Assembly: GCA_038524795.1 (NCBI GenBank)
Contig: JBCBIJ010000002.1
Coordinates: 62,001 to 126,000, forward strand
Direction of reading: 5' to 3'
From: CALBPI01 sp038524795
GTDB lineage: Bacteria > Pseudomonadota > Gammaproteobacteria > Steroidobacterales > Woeseiaceae
DNA length: 64,000 nucleotides
The number at the start of each line of letters is the position of its first letter. Within the stretch, counting starts at the first letter, position 1. Under the pieces are notes generated by a model, which had not been told where the DNA came from, did no database searches, and saw only the letters and a program-made list of their open reading frames with translations. Made by a program: the position numbers and the translations under genes. Shown piece after piece: positions 24,006-32,751 of this stretch.

Positions 24006-25283
24006 ATGACCGGCAACGCGCAAGAGAATTCGCGGGAATTCGACATCATCGTCTGGGGTGCAACAGGCTTCACGGGGCAGCTCGTGGCCGAACACCTGGC
24101 GGACACCTATGGCATCGCAGGCGAGCTGCGCTGGGCCATAGCGGGGCGCAACCCCGACAAACTTGAGGCCCTGCGCGAGCAGCTCGCACGCGGGCGGCGC
24201 AAGCCGCCTATGGTCCTGGCCGACAGTCAAGACACCGAATCGCTGAAGGCTCTCGCGCAGCGCACCCGCGTCGTGGCAACCACGGTCGGACCCTATTCCC
24301 GCCTGGGCAGTGAGCTTGTGGCCGAGTGCGCTCGCAACGGGACCCACTACTGCGACCTGGCCGGCGAGCTCCCCTGGATTCGGCGGATGATGGACGCGCA
24401 TGGTGGCACGGCCAAACGCTCAGGCGCCGTCATTGTGCACTGCTGCGGCTTCGACTCGATCCCATCCGACGTCGGCGTGTGGTTTCTGCAACGTGAGGCG
24501 CAAGCACGTTTTGAGCAGCCTTTGCAGCGCGTGCATGGCTACGTAGAACGGATGAACGGTGGCTTTAGCGGTGGCACAGCCGCCAGCATGCTCGAGGTGG
24601 CCAAGGAGGCGCGCAGCGACCGTCGCACGGCCCGCCTTTTAACCGACCCCTACGCGCTCAACCCGCGAAATGCGAGCCAGGGCGCCGACGAAAACGAGAG
24701 CCTGGGGTTTCGTCGCGATGAATTCATCGACGGCTGGGTCGCGCCCTTTCTCATGGCGTCAATCAACACGCGCATCGTGCGACGCACCAATGCGCTCATG
24801 GGCGATGCCTATGGCCGCGACTTCCGCTACGCCGAGTACACGGCGACAGGTGGTGGCGCGTTGGGGCTCGCCAAGGCCGCTGCCATGAGCGGCGCGCTTG
24901 CAAGCCTGCTTGCCGGCGCTGTGACGGCGCCCGGACGTGCTTTCCTGAGCCGGTTTGTCTTTCCCGATCAAGGCGACGGCCCCAATGCCGAAGCACGCCA
25001 AAACGGCCACTACCGCATTCGGTTTGCTGGCGTCGACGAGGACGGTCGGACGCTGCAGGCCGCGGTAACCGGGGATCGTGATCCGGGTTACGGCAGCACC
25101 AGTCGTATGCTTGGCGAGGCCGCCGTCTGCCTCGCGCGCAGTGCGCCGCGCGGCCCGGGTGAACGGGGTGGCTTCTCGACACCCGCCGCCGCCATGGGCG
25201 ACGCGCTGATCGAGCGCTTGCAGCGCAACGCGGGGGTAACTTTCGAGGTTGATGAAGCGGCGTCGAGCGCCGCCGAGGCCTAG
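24006..25283 (+). CDS. Saccharopine-dehydrogenase-like NAD(P) oxidoreductase
   Basis: A 425-residue protein with an N-terminal Rossmann motif (FDIIVWGATGFTGQLVAEHLA) of the saccharopine dehydrogenase NADP-binding family, the group that contains the mycobacterial trans-acting enoyl reductase and the eukaryotic SCCPDH. Characteristic are WAIAGRNPDKLEALREQL, VVATTVGPYSRLGSELVAECARNGTHYCDLAGE and the CCGFDSIPSDVGVWFL segment. Reduction of a lipid-linked or polyketide double bond is one possibility; saccharopine itself is unlikely. The start at 24006 is preferred over an in-frame ATG at 23976, which falls close to the -10 element. It stands alone; its end overlaps the convergent response-regulator gene by four bases. 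Confidence 0.85.
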   Translation: MTGNAQENSREFDIIVWGATGFTGQLVAEHLADTYGIAGELRWAIAGRNPDKLEALREQLARGRRKPPMVLADSQDTESLKALAQRTRVVATTVGPYSRLGSELVAECARNGTHYCDLAGELPWIRRMMDAHGGTAKRSGAVIVHCCGFDSIPSDVGVWFLQREAQARFEQPLQRVHGYVERMNGGFSGGTAASMLEVAKEARSDRRTARLLTDPYALNPRNASQGADENESLGFRRDEFIDGWVAPFLMASINTRIVRRTNALMGDAYGRDFRYAEYTATGGGALGLAKAAAMSGALASLLAGAVTAPGRAFLSRFVFPDQGDGPNAEARQNGHYRIRFAGVDEDGRTLQAAVTGDRDPGYGSTSRMLGEAAVCLARSAPRGPGERGGFSTPAAAMGDALIERLQRNAGVTFEVDEAASSAAEA

Positions 25284-26461
25284 TAGTTCGCGGCGCGCGC
25301 CGTCTCTGGCGTAGGCTCATCGAGAACGACACACGCGCCTGAGACCGAACCCTCGCGCATGAAGCGTTGCACGTGCTCCAGCACGGCCGGCGTAACACGC
25401 TGACCTTCGCACACGATCAGGCTGCCCGCCTCAGTACACAAGTCCTGCGCCAGCGCCATGCCGACGTCTAGGTCCGCTACAGCCACCGTTCGGGTTGCGC
25501 GCTGCGACGTCGAGGTGCTCGCAGTTTCCAGCGTCCTCTTGAGCAGGCGCGGGTCAAACTCCTGACGCCGCGTGCGCAGCTCTTCGTCGATTTCTGCGGC
25601 GTCAAATCCTCTGCAGCGCAGCGCATCTGTAACCTGCGCCAGATGCAGTGCGCGGGCGCCCAATGGAATGGCCTCGGCGCGAACCGCATCTGCCGGGCTG
25701 CCCGAACCGTCGTAATGCTTGTGCTGGTAGCGGATGATGTCAGCGACGGGTGCCATGCGCGGAACGCGCGCCAGCATGTCAGCGACGGTCACGGCGGTGT
25801 GTTCGTAGTCGCGCCGATCCTGCTCGTTGAGCGGCTGCCCACTATTGGCCTGCTCCGCAATCGCTTCAGGCAAGGCCATAACACCGAGCTGCGAGAGCAT
25901 GATCGCCGTTTCGATCACCCAGCGACCAGAAGCGTCCAGTTCATCGCGACCCTCGAGCAGTGCAAAAACCGCTGAGCGCAGCCGGCGGGTGCGGCCGAAC
26001 GTGTCGGGGCGCGAGATCGCAAGCAGTTCACTCATGACACCGAGGCTACCCTGCAGGGTTTCTTCCAGCAGCTCACGTTCCGCGTTGAGCAAGCGGTAGT
26101 GATCGAGCGCCTGGCTCACCACTACGCGAAGGCGGTCGACGTCGCAGGGCTTCGTCAGGAATCGAAACACGGCGCCGTCGTTCACAGCGTCGATAGCCGT
26201 TTGTTGGTCGGCGTTGCCCGTGAGCATCATGCCCACAGAGCGCGGCGACAGCTGTTTCGCCGCGCGAAGAAACTCAACGCCACTCATACCCGGCATGCGC
26301 ATGTCGGACACGATGACGGCAAAGTCGTCCTCGCCTGCAAGCAAGGCCAAGCCCGCCTCGGGGCCCTCGGCGGTTGCGACATCGAAGTCCTTGCGGATCG
26401 CACGTTTGATGGCCTGCAGGACGTTGGGCTCATCGTCGACAAACAACACACGCTGGTTCAT
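25280..26461 (-). CDS. Response regulator with degenerate HD-GYP domain
   Basis: A 393-residue protein: receiver domain about 1-125 with phosphoacceptor Asp53 (VSDMRMPGMSG) and Lys in FLTKPCD, then an HD-GYP-like output. The HD pair is lost (MLSQLGVMALPEAI stands where HDIGK.. is expected), while DYEHTAVTVADML and YQHKHYDGSGSPAD echo later HD-GYP motifs, though GYP reads GSP. It therefore probably does not hydrolyse cyclic-di-GMP and may act by binding. A C-terminal part (about 310-393, VADLDVGMALAQDL, TEAGSLIVCEGQRVTPAVLEHVQ) is the usual tail of such proteins. Last gene of a three-gene signalling operon; ATGA overlap with the gene before. Confidence 0.85.
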   Translation of the reverse strand: MNQRVLFVDDEPNVLQAIKRAIRKDFDVATAEGPEAGLALLAGEDDFAVIVSDMRMPGMSGVEFLRAAKQLSPRSVGMMLTGNADQQTAIDAVNDGAVFRFLTKPCDVDRLRVVVSQALDHYRLLNAERELLEETLQGSLGVMSELLAISRPDTFGRTRRLRSAVFALLEGRDELDASGRWVIETAIMLSQLGVMALPEAIAEQANSGQPLNEQDRRDYEHTAVTVADMLARVPRMAPVADIIRYQHKHYDGSGSPADAVRAEAIPLGARALHLAQVTDALRCRGFDAAEIDEELRTRRQEFDPRLLKRTLETASTSTSQRATRTVAVADLDVGMALAQDLCTEAGSLIVCEGQRVTPAVLEHVQRFMREGSVSGACVVLDEPTPETARAANY

Positions 26462-27648
26462 GCCGCGTCTCTCTCATTGGGCTGGATCGACGCAAGGTCA
26501 CGCCAAGTCTCGACGGCCTCAGAAAGACCAATGCCTTCAAGCCAGGCTTCGTCAAGCGGCAGCGCGTCCGGCTCGCCGACACTCGTGAGTGCGGCAGCGG
26601 CGTGGACGGCAACGATCGGCGCAAACCCGGACACCTCAGTCCGTGTCGGTTCGCGGTGATAGGCCAGCGACTCCACGATGCCGTCGGCCAGTCCCCACAG
26701 GCCCAGCAGGTAGGCACCCACCTCGCCCTGTGTGACCTCAAAGGCGTCGCGTTCCGCAGCATCCTGGGGCACGCCCGCATCCATGGCCGCGCTTACGCGC
26801 TGGTACTCGGAGGGCAACTCGGCCGCAAGGATGAGCTTGCCGAGCTCGTGCATCATGCCGGCCTGGAACGCCTCATCGGCAACGACTTTGTTGTCCGACT
26901 CGTGTCTTGCGATGGCTTTTGCCAGGGCCGCCACGCGCCGTCCGCGGCGCATTAGCACGTCGGGCGATACGCCACCTTTCGCATGGTCGAAAGCCTTGAA
27001 GGCCGATTCGGAGAGCACCAGCGAACGAATGACGTCCATACCGAGGTAGGCGACGGCGTGGTCCACGGACGCCACGTGCCGGCGTAAACCAAAAAAGGCG
27101 GAATTGACGAGCTGCAGCAGCTTCGCCGTCATCCCCAGGTCTTCACTGATGATCGTCGAGATCTCGGCCAGCGACGGTTCGTCCTTGCCCATCTCGGCGC
27201 TAATGCGCTGATACACCTCGGGCACGCTGGGCATCTGGCCCACCTCGGCCGTGAGCTTGCGCAGGCGGTCGCTGGCCAACATACCCCGCAGCTGACAGGT
27301 CCTCTGTACCGTGTTTCGGAGCGTGTCGGCGTCACAGGGCTTGGCCAGGAACTGGTGCGTCGCTGCGACGGAGCGGATCGCCATTTCCTGTTCGGCGTGA
27401 CCTGACAGAATAATGCGCGCCGTCCCCGGGTGTTCCCGGCGCACGATCTCGAGCAATGCGGCGCCGTCTTTGCCCGGCATGCGCATGTCAGTGACAACGA
27501 CGTCGAACTCACCGTCACGCATGATTTCGAGCGCCGCATCCGCGCCGTCGGCAAAGTGCATCTCCCACTCGTGGCGCATGGGACGCAACATGCGTCTCAG
27601 GCCCTGCAGGATGTTCTGTTCGTCGTCGACGAAGACAATTCTCTTCAC
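26458..27648 (-). CDS. Response regulator with HDOD output domain
   Basis: A 396-residue protein with a GTG start overlapping the kinase stop by four bases. Receiver domain about 1-122 (FVDDEQNILQGL, phosphoacceptor Asp54 in VTDMRMPGKDG, Lys in LAKPCD) and an HDOD domain about 130-330 (MPSVPEVYQRISAEM, SEDLGMTAKLLQLVNSAFFGLRRHVASVDHAVAYLG, AFQAGMMHELGKLIL). HDOD domains are HD-fold relatives without nuclease or phosphodiesterase activity, used as signalling platforms. The receiver is similar to that of the next gene, so the two may be alternative or paired targets of the kinase encoded just upstream. Confidence 0.9.
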   Translation of the reverse strand: MKRIVFVDDEQNILQGLRRMLRPMRHEWEMHFADGADAALEIMRDGEFDVVVTDMRMPGKDGAALLEIVRREHPGTARIILSGHAEQEMAIRSVAATHQFLAKPCDADTLRNTVQRTCQLRGMLASDRLRKLTAEVGQMPSVPEVYQRISAEMGKDEPSLAEISTIISEDLGMTAKLLQLVNSAFFGLRRHVASVDHAVAYLGMDVIRSLVLSESAFKAFDHAKGGVSPDVLMRRGRRVAALAKAIARHESDNKVVADEAFQAGMMHELGKLILAAELPSEYQRVSAAMDAGVPQDAAERDAFEVTQGEVGAYLLGLWGLADGIVESLAYHREPTRTEVSGFAPIVAVHAAAALTSVGEPDALPLDEAWLEGIGLSEAVETWRDLASIQPNERDAA

Positions 27649-29666
27649 GCGGCGGCCTCCCTGATGCCGTCTTTTCCTGCACCGCTGAGCGGCAGGATGA
27701 CCGTAAACGTCGTCCCGCGACCGGGCGCCGAATCGAGCAGGATGTCGCCACCGTGCTGCTCGGTGATCACACTGCGGCTGATTGCGAGCCCCTGGCCCGT
27801 CCCACGACCCACCTCTTTGGTCGTGAAGAAGGGGTCGAAAATCTTGTGGCGGATCTCGTCGGATACACCGGGGCCGTTGTCGGAAATTCGGAAGCACACA
27901 GCGTCGTCACCGTGCCGTGCTGTAGCGATGCGAATCTGGCCCAAAGGATCGCCCTCGTCGCGCGCGTCGCCAATCGCGTGTGCAGCGTTGACGAGCAGAT
28001 TCAAAACCACCTGGGCGATGGCCGACGGGTAGCATTCGACACGTGGCAAGTCCGAAGATAAGCAGCGCTCGATCTCGGCGATGTACTTCCACTCGTTGCG
28101 CGCCACGGTCACCGTACTCTCGATGACACGGTTGAGGTCCGCGGCTTCCATGTCGCCGCCGCCTGGGTGCGAGAACTCTTTGAGTGCCAGGACAATCTCG
28201 CGGATCTTGGCAATACCATCCTGGCCCTGAGCCAACGCGGCCGGAATTTCGGCCACGAGGTACTCGAGATCCGCAGCATCGACGGCGCTTTCGAGCGCAT
28301 CGGCCGGCGCCGAGTCCTCGAGCGCACGCAGCGATGTCACCACGCCGGGCAGCGTCGCCAGCAGCCCGTGCAGATCCTCGAAACCTTCACGCAGAAACGA
28401 GAGGTTATCGCTCACATATTGGGCTGGTGTGTTGATCTCGTGCGCAATGCCCGCAGCCAGCTCGCCAATAGACTCGAGTTTTCGTGTGAGCTGCAACTGT
28501 TCCTGCAGTCGGTCCCGGTCGCGTTGCGCGTGATTGCGATCCGTGACGTCGACGAGCATGGCGTGGGCGACAGACACGCGGCCCGCGCCGTCGCTGCCCG
28601 GCTGGGCGCTAAACAGGCACTCCATTTCGCTGCCGTCGGGGCGCAGCATCGACACCGGCTGCTCGTGCTCCGCGCCGCCACCGAACACGCGATCGATGCT
28701 GCTTCGCACCGCTGCAATATCGGTATCGGGATGCAGCAGGGACGTAAACGGCATGCCCTCCAGCGCGTGGCGCTCCAGCCCCAACGCATCCACAAGCCTT
28801 CGGTTGGCGTCGAACACGCGGCGGTCCCGATCAAGCAGGAACATCATCACAGGCACATTATCTGTGAGCTGCCGCAACCGGCTTTCCGCCGCGGCGACAC
28901 GACGCGTCTGGACTTCCTGTTCCGTCACATCTGTGAGGTAGACATCCATGACGGGCGCCTCGCCACTGTCGGCGGAGCGGCGCGCAAAGACGACTACGTG
29001 ACGTGAGAAGCCATCGAGCGACTCAACGATGTGGCCTTGCTTGTACTCGACGATTTCACCGTCTCGGGCGCGCTTCAGGAGGTTTGCGAGGCCCGTTAGG
29101 AGGCCGTTGAGATGAACGTCGGTGACATCGCCAGCGTCAGCCGCCCCGAGCATATTCAAGAACTCGCGATTGGCGGCCGTCACGCAGGCTTTAGCGTCCA
29201 CACTGAACGCTGCGACCGGCATGTGGTCGAAGAGATCGTGATACTGCTGCGTCGCGGTTTCGACGTGGACGCGCTGTGATGCGCGTTCGATCGAGCGCCT
29301 TATCACGCGCAGCGTCGCTGGTACCGGTATGACATCGGGATTCAGACAGTCGTCGACACCGCAAGCGAACAGGCTCGATTCGCAAGACTCGATCTGCGGC
29401 GCCATGACAATGACGGGCGTCGGCGTGACCCGTCGGGTCAGGGTCGGTAAGGCGTCACCAGCCGCGTGAGAGGCCATGTCCGACAACACAAGCACAATGC
29501 AGGCCGCGCCACGGAGCCTGTCGGGGTCCAGGAGGGCTGCGCTGGCGTCTATGTGGTCCGTGTCGCACCAGTCGGCGGCTTCGAGCGCGCAAAGCATCGG
29601 CTCGAGCGCGGGCGCGGCCGCTGCGTCGCTGGCCACAATGACGTGCGCTGTGACATTCCTGCTCAA
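27645..29666 (-). CDS. PAS-containing sensor histidine kinase
   Basis: A 673-residue soluble-looking kinase without membrane spans. A TTG start at 29666 with GGGGGAG eight bases upstream is chosen over an ATG at 29705. Order of domains: a receiver-like N-terminal fold about 5-125 without a convincing phosphoacceptor, PAS about 135-245, PAS about 255-375 (TDVTEQEVQTRR and VDVTDRNHAQRD are their PAC ends), HisKA with His409 in ELAAGIAHEINTPAQYV, and HATPase_c with NAAHAIGDA (N box), DNGPGV (G1) and GTGQGLAIS (G2). The IAHEINTP phosphoacceptor type is that of kinases coupled to HDOD/HD-GYP regulators. First gene of the operon with the two response regulators. Confidence 0.9.
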   Translation of the reverse strand: MSRNVTAHVIVASDAAAAPALEPMLCALEAADWCDTDHIDASAALLDPDRLRGAACIVLVLSDMASHAAGDALPTLTRRVTPTPVIVMAPQIESCESSLFACGVDDCLNPDVIPVPATLRVIRRSIERASQRVHVETATQQYHDLFDHMPVAAFSVDAKACVTAANREFLNMLGAADAGDVTDVHLNGLLTGLANLLKRARDGEIVEYKQGHIVESLDGFSRHVVVFARRSADSGEAPVMDVYLTDVTEQEVQTRRVAAAESRLRQLTDNVPVMMFLLDRDRRVFDANRRLVDALGLERHALEGMPFTSLLHPDTDIAAVRSSIDRVFGGGAEHEQPVSMLRPDGSEMECLFSAQPGSDGAGRVSVAHAMLVDVTDRNHAQRDRDRLQEQLQLTRKLESIGELAAGIAHEINTPAQYVSDNLSFLREGFEDLHGLLATLPGVVTSLRALEDSAPADALESAVDAADLEYLVAEIPAALAQGQDGIAKIREIVLALKEFSHPGGGDMEAADLNRVIESTVTVARNEWKYIAEIERCLSSDLPRVECYPSAIAQVVLNLLVNAAHAIGDARDEGDPLGQIRIATARHGDDAVCFRISDNGPGVSDEIRHKIFDPFFTTKEVGRGTGQGLAISRSVITEQHGGDILLDSAPGRGTTFTVILPLSGAGKDGIREAAA

Positions 29667-29915
29667 ATCCGGGTCTCCCCCTGCAGTGCTGAGGCCTCGT
29701 GACACGGCAGATATGAATCTAGCGACCGCAGGACAGCGAACTTTAGAGTGGGCAAGCCCAGTACCGGCGCGGCCTTGCCGTGCGGAGCTTCAGCGGGCCG
29801 AAAACGTGATCTGGTGCCTACGGGCCGGCTTGCCGGCTGCCCAGCGCCACGGTAGATTCGAGTGATTAGGTGTGGCCGGGTGGACTCGGTCAAAACCGGT
29901 AATCGTGGAGCGCAA

Positions 29916-30644
29916 ATGGCAGGATCGCTGCGTCTCTCCCGCCTCAAGGCGGTGCTTGCGACAGCCTCAGTGGGGCTGCTGGCGGGCTGCGGCACGACGG
30001 TTAAACTCGACAACATGCAGCTGCCTGAGGCGCTGGTCGAGCCTTACCCGCTGACCGCAGCCGTGCGCTTCGGCAAGGACGTGGAGTCCTTCGTCTATGA
30101 GGAAACGCTGCCCTCGGGCGGCACCTACACCATCGACCTCGGCCGCGCATCGGCGCTGATGTTCACCGAGACCCTCAAGGACATGTTCGCCGACGTCGTG
30201 CCTGTGACGCCCGACACGCTCGTTCCCGAAGGAATCGATCTCCTGGTTGAGCCGTCTCTGGTGGCACTCGAGTTCGCCATCCCCGCGCAGACGGTGACGA
30301 AGGACTATGCGGTCTGGATTCGCTACCAGATCCGCGTCTACGACAGCGAGGGCGTCCTGCAAGCGGAATACCCGCTGTCGGCCTACGGCAAGGCCGCGCG
30401 TGAATCACTCATGGGCGGTACCGAGTCCGCGCTCCGATCTGCGGCGAGCCTGGCCATTCGTGACGCAGCCGTATTGATGTTGCTGGGCTTCGAGCGCGAA
30501 GCTGCGCTTGCGAAGAACCAGCTTGCCGGGCTCGCGGTAGCCCAACAGCCGCCCGCACCACTCGGCGCGGAGACGCCGCCCAAGCCGGCCACAACGCCTG
30601 AACAGGCACCGGCACCCACCGACGACGCGGAGAAATTTCTGTGA
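29916..30644 (+). CDS. Lipoprotein of unknown function
   Basis: A 242-residue protein; the ATG at 29916 has GGAG upstream and a lipoprotein signal ending LLAGC. The mature region starts GTTVKLDNMQLPEALVEPYPLTAAVRF and has strand-rich segments (ESFVYEETLPSGGTYTIDLGRASALMF, DYAVWIRYQIRVYDSEG) and a proline/alanine-rich tail (about 205-242). It resembles outer-membrane lipoproteins of envelope assembly systems in general plan only; family not recognised. The next lipoprotein starts inside its stop codon (GTGA), so the pair is co-translated. Confidence 0.75.
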   Translation: MAGSLRLSRLKAVLATASVGLLAGCGTTVKLDNMQLPEALVEPYPLTAAVRFGKDVESFVYEETLPSGGTYTIDLGRASALMFTETLKDMFADVVPVTPDTLVPEGIDLLVEPSLVALEFAIPAQTVTKDYAVWIRYQIRVYDSEGVLQAEYPLSAYGKAARESLMGGTESALRSAASLAIRDAAVLMLLGFEREAALAKNQLAGLAVAQQPPAPLGAETPPKPATTPEQAPAPTDDAEKFL

Positions 30645-31309
30645 AAGCGACCCAGATCCTGAGCCGAGGGCTGTTGTTCGCAGCCGCCGTGGCACTAAGC
30701 GCCTGCTCGACGAGCCGCACAGACCTCATGAACACCGTATCGATGGATGAGTACGATGGGGAGTCCGTGGTCGTTATGGCGCGCAGTTACCACACAGGTA
30801 ACGCGACCGAGAAGGACTTCACTGACTGCGTGGCCAGCCAGCTGCGCTCGGGCCGCAATGCCATCAACATCATGCCCAAGGCGCAATTCGTCGACGCGAT
30901 GTACCCCTGGTTCGAGCCTCGGACCGTGCCGAATGACATCAGTGCGCTGCCCAAGCTGCTTAACAATCCCAAGATAGCCGATCGTATGCGCGAAACGGGC
31001 GTGCGATACGTCGTGTGGCTCGATGGCAATACCGACACGCCGAATGGCGGCGGCTCTGTGTCTTGTGCCGCAGGACCCGGCGGCGCGGGCTGCTTTGGAT
31101 TCGCCTGGTGGGAGTCGGACTCGGACTATGACGCCGTGGTCTGGGACCTCGAGGGCACCCGCGAGGCCGGCAACGTGGAGACGCGCGTTAACGGCACCTC
31201 CTACCTGCCCGCAATCATCGTGCCGATCCCGCTGATCGCGCGAACGCAGTCGACCGCCTGCAAAGACCTGTCGCAGCAGCTCCAGACCTTTATCGCGTCC
31301 GGCGCCTGA
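30641..31309 (+). CDS. Second lipoprotein of unknown function
   Basis: A 222-residue protein with GTG start overlapping the upstream stop and a lipoprotein signal ending LSAC (about Cys22). The mature part has PKLLNNPKIADRMRETGVRYVVWLDGNT and a cysteine-containing, glycine-rich loop (SVSCAAGPGGAGCFGFAWWESDSDYDAVVWDLE). A region resembling a NosD- or TolB-like alternating strand/helix unit is possible but not certain. The tight coupling to the previous lipoprotein suggests a joint envelope function. Not recognised as a named family. Confidence 0.75.
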   Translation: MKATQILSRGLLFAAAVALSACSTSRTDLMNTVSMDEYDGESVVVMARSYHTGNATEKDFTDCVASQLRSGRNAINIMPKAQFVDAMYPWFEPRTVPNDISALPKLLNNPKIADRMRETGVRYVVWLDGNTDTPNGGGSVSCAAGPGGAGCFGFAWWESDSDYDAVVWDLEGTREAGNVETRVNGTSYLPAIIVPIPLIARTQSTACKDLSQQLQTFIASGA

Positions 31310-31377
31310 CGCGAGCGCCCCTGCATCCGCGGGGCTAGCCCGGGCGAATTCTCCGGCAACGTTGCCGGAGCCGTCGC

Positions 31378-31905
31378 ATGCCCTACCTCATCGCCAATTT
31401 CGCGCTGTTCCAGGCGTCCTGGGTGGCGCTCGTCGCGGGCGCGGCAAACGGCCTGTTGATCCCCGGCGTGCTGCTCACGGCCGCATTCCTGTGCTGGGAG
31501 CTCCGCCGCAGCGACAACCCGAGCGGGCTCGCGCTGCTGGTTGCCCTCGCCGTCGTTGGCGGCATTGTGGTGGACGGCGGATATGCGCTCAGCGGCGTTG
31601 TTGACTACGAGCTACCTGCCGGCCCACTGGCGCCCTGGTGGATCCTGGGACTCTGGGTGGTGTTTTCACTCACGCTGACGGAGTCTATGGGCTGGATGCG
31701 CGACCGCCGCGTCATTGGCAGCCTTTTGGCAGGAGTCTCCGCACCGCTGTCGTACTACGCGGGATACAAACTCGGCGCCGTCGAGTTTCCGCGCGGGCTC
31801 TGGTTCGCTATGGGTGTTGCCGCCGTGACCTGGATGCCCGCCATCTTTGCGCTGGTCACACTCAGTAACCGGCTATTACCAAAGAAAACGGCCGCGCCAG
31901 CCTGA
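31378..31905 (+). CDS. DUF2878-like inner-membrane protein
   Basis: A 175-residue protein almost entirely made of membrane helices (about five or six, for example LIANFALFQASWVALVAGAANGLL, LALLVALAVVGGIVVDGGYAL and GLWFAMGVAAVTWMPAIFALVTL). The N-terminal NFALFQASWVALV and the mid-segment PLAPWWILGLWVVFSLTLTESMGWM are those of the DUF2878 family, whose function is unknown. ATG start with GGAG just upstream. It stands between the lipoprotein pair and a convergent LysM gene. Confidence 0.8.
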   Translation: MPYLIANFALFQASWVALVAGAANGLLIPGVLLTAAFLCWELRRSDNPSGLALLVALAVVGGIVVDGGYALSGVVDYELPAGPLAPWWILGLWVVFSLTLTESMGWMRDRRVIGSLLAGVSAPLSYYAGYKLGAVEFPRGLWFAMGVAAVTWMPAIFALVTLSNRLLPKKTAAPA

Positions 31906-31920
31906 ACACCGGCGCGGCCG
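31881..31920 (-). terminator. Terminator of the LysM gene (overlaps convergent stop)
   Basis: CGGCCGCGCC (31889-31898) and GGCGCGGCCG (31911-31920) form a perfect ten-base stem with a 12-base loop. On the minus strand it is followed by TTTTCTTT (31888-31881). The loop contains the stop codon of the convergent DUF2878 gene, so the two transcripts overlap at their ends. Confidence 0.8.
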
Positions 31921-31942
31921 CTTGCTGCTCGGCATACCCCAA

Positions 31943-32434
31943 TCAGTCGCGCGGGATACGAATCGTCTGCCCCGGATAAATGCGATCCGGATTCTCGATG
32001 ATGCCTCGATTCGCCTCGAATATCTTCATGTAAGCACTTGCTTTTCCATAGAATTCCTTGGCGATTTTTCCCAGCGTGTCACCGCTCTTGATGACGTAAG
32101 TCTGCTCCGCGGGCTCGGCTTGCGCAGCGGGCGTGGCCGCCGCGGGTGCGGCTGAGGGCGATTGAACCGGCGTGGCCGGTGCCTTAACGGTCATCCTGTT
32201 GACGTAGACATCCGCCACGCCCTGCACGTTGCCGGCCAAAAGCGCGCACTGCTGCATGGCCGCCGCAGAGTCACACTCACCTGACAGGCTGACGATGCCC
32301 CTGTCGAATTCGACCCCAAGGTTGGTCACGCCCGGGTTGTTCTCCTCGATGAGCTCGCGAATCTTGTCGACCGCGTCATCCTCAGTGTTGAACAGGCGCC
32401 GACCGACGTCTTTGGCAAATCCAAATAGATCCAT
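31943..32434 (-). CDS. BON-LysM protein (YgaU/Kbp-like)
   Basis: A 163-residue protein with a strong GGGGAGGGG ribosome-binding site before ATG 32434. It opens MDLFGFAKDVGRRLF like E. coli YgaU (Kbp), a cytoplasmic potassium-binding protein, then has a BON-like domain about 25-85 (VDKIRELIEENNPGVTNLGVEFDRGIVSLSGEC) and a C-terminal LysM domain about 112-163 (YVIKSGDTLGKIAKEFYG ... IYPGQTIRIPRD). The alanine/proline linker (90-112) is longer than in E. coli. No signal peptide is present, as in Kbp. It follows the dodecin gene by 25 bases. Confidence 0.92.
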   Translation of the reverse strand: MDLFGFAKDVGRRLFNTEDDAVDKIRELIEENNPGVTNLGVEFDRGIVSLSGECDSAAAMQQCALLAGNVQGVADVYVNRMTVKAPATPVQSPSAAPAAATPAAQAEPAEQTYVIKSGDTLGKIAKEFYGKASAYMKIFEANRGIIENPDRIYPGQTIRIPRD

Positions 32435-32459
32435 GGTGCTTCCCCTCCCCCCGGGTCGC

Positions 32460-32660
32460 TTACTTGAGAATAAACGTGACCTTGAGCACCACGCGGAATT
32501 CAACGATTTTGCCGTTGTCGCAGACGACTTTCTGGTCTTTGACCCAGGCCCCCTCAATATTGTCGAGGGTCTCGTTGGCACGCTTGATGCCCTGCTTGAC
32601 GGCGTCCTCGAAGCTCTTCGAAGACGATGCAATGATTTCTGTAACGCGGGCTACGCTCAC
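32460..32660 (-). CDS. Dodecin-like flavin-binding protein
   Basis: A 66-residue protein matching dodecin length and pattern throughout: RVTEIIASSSKSFEDAVKQGIKRANETLDNIEGAWVKDQKVVCDNGKIVEFRVVLKVTFIL. Dodecins form hollow dodecamers that bind riboflavin, FMN or CoA and buffer free flavin. The tryptophan that stacks on the flavin is in GAWVKDQ. The gene is probably co-transcribed with the Kbp-like gene that follows. Confidence 0.93.
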   Translation of the reverse strand: MSVARVTEIIASSSKSFEDAVKQGIKRANETLDNIEGAWVKDQKVVCDNGKIVEFRVVLKVTFILK

Positions 32661-32751
32661 CGTGTGCTCCCCGCCGGTATGTCCGGCTCTTGTGGTCCCG
32701 CGCGCAGCTTAACAGCGACAGCGAAGCGCGCTCAAACAGGATCGGGAGGCG

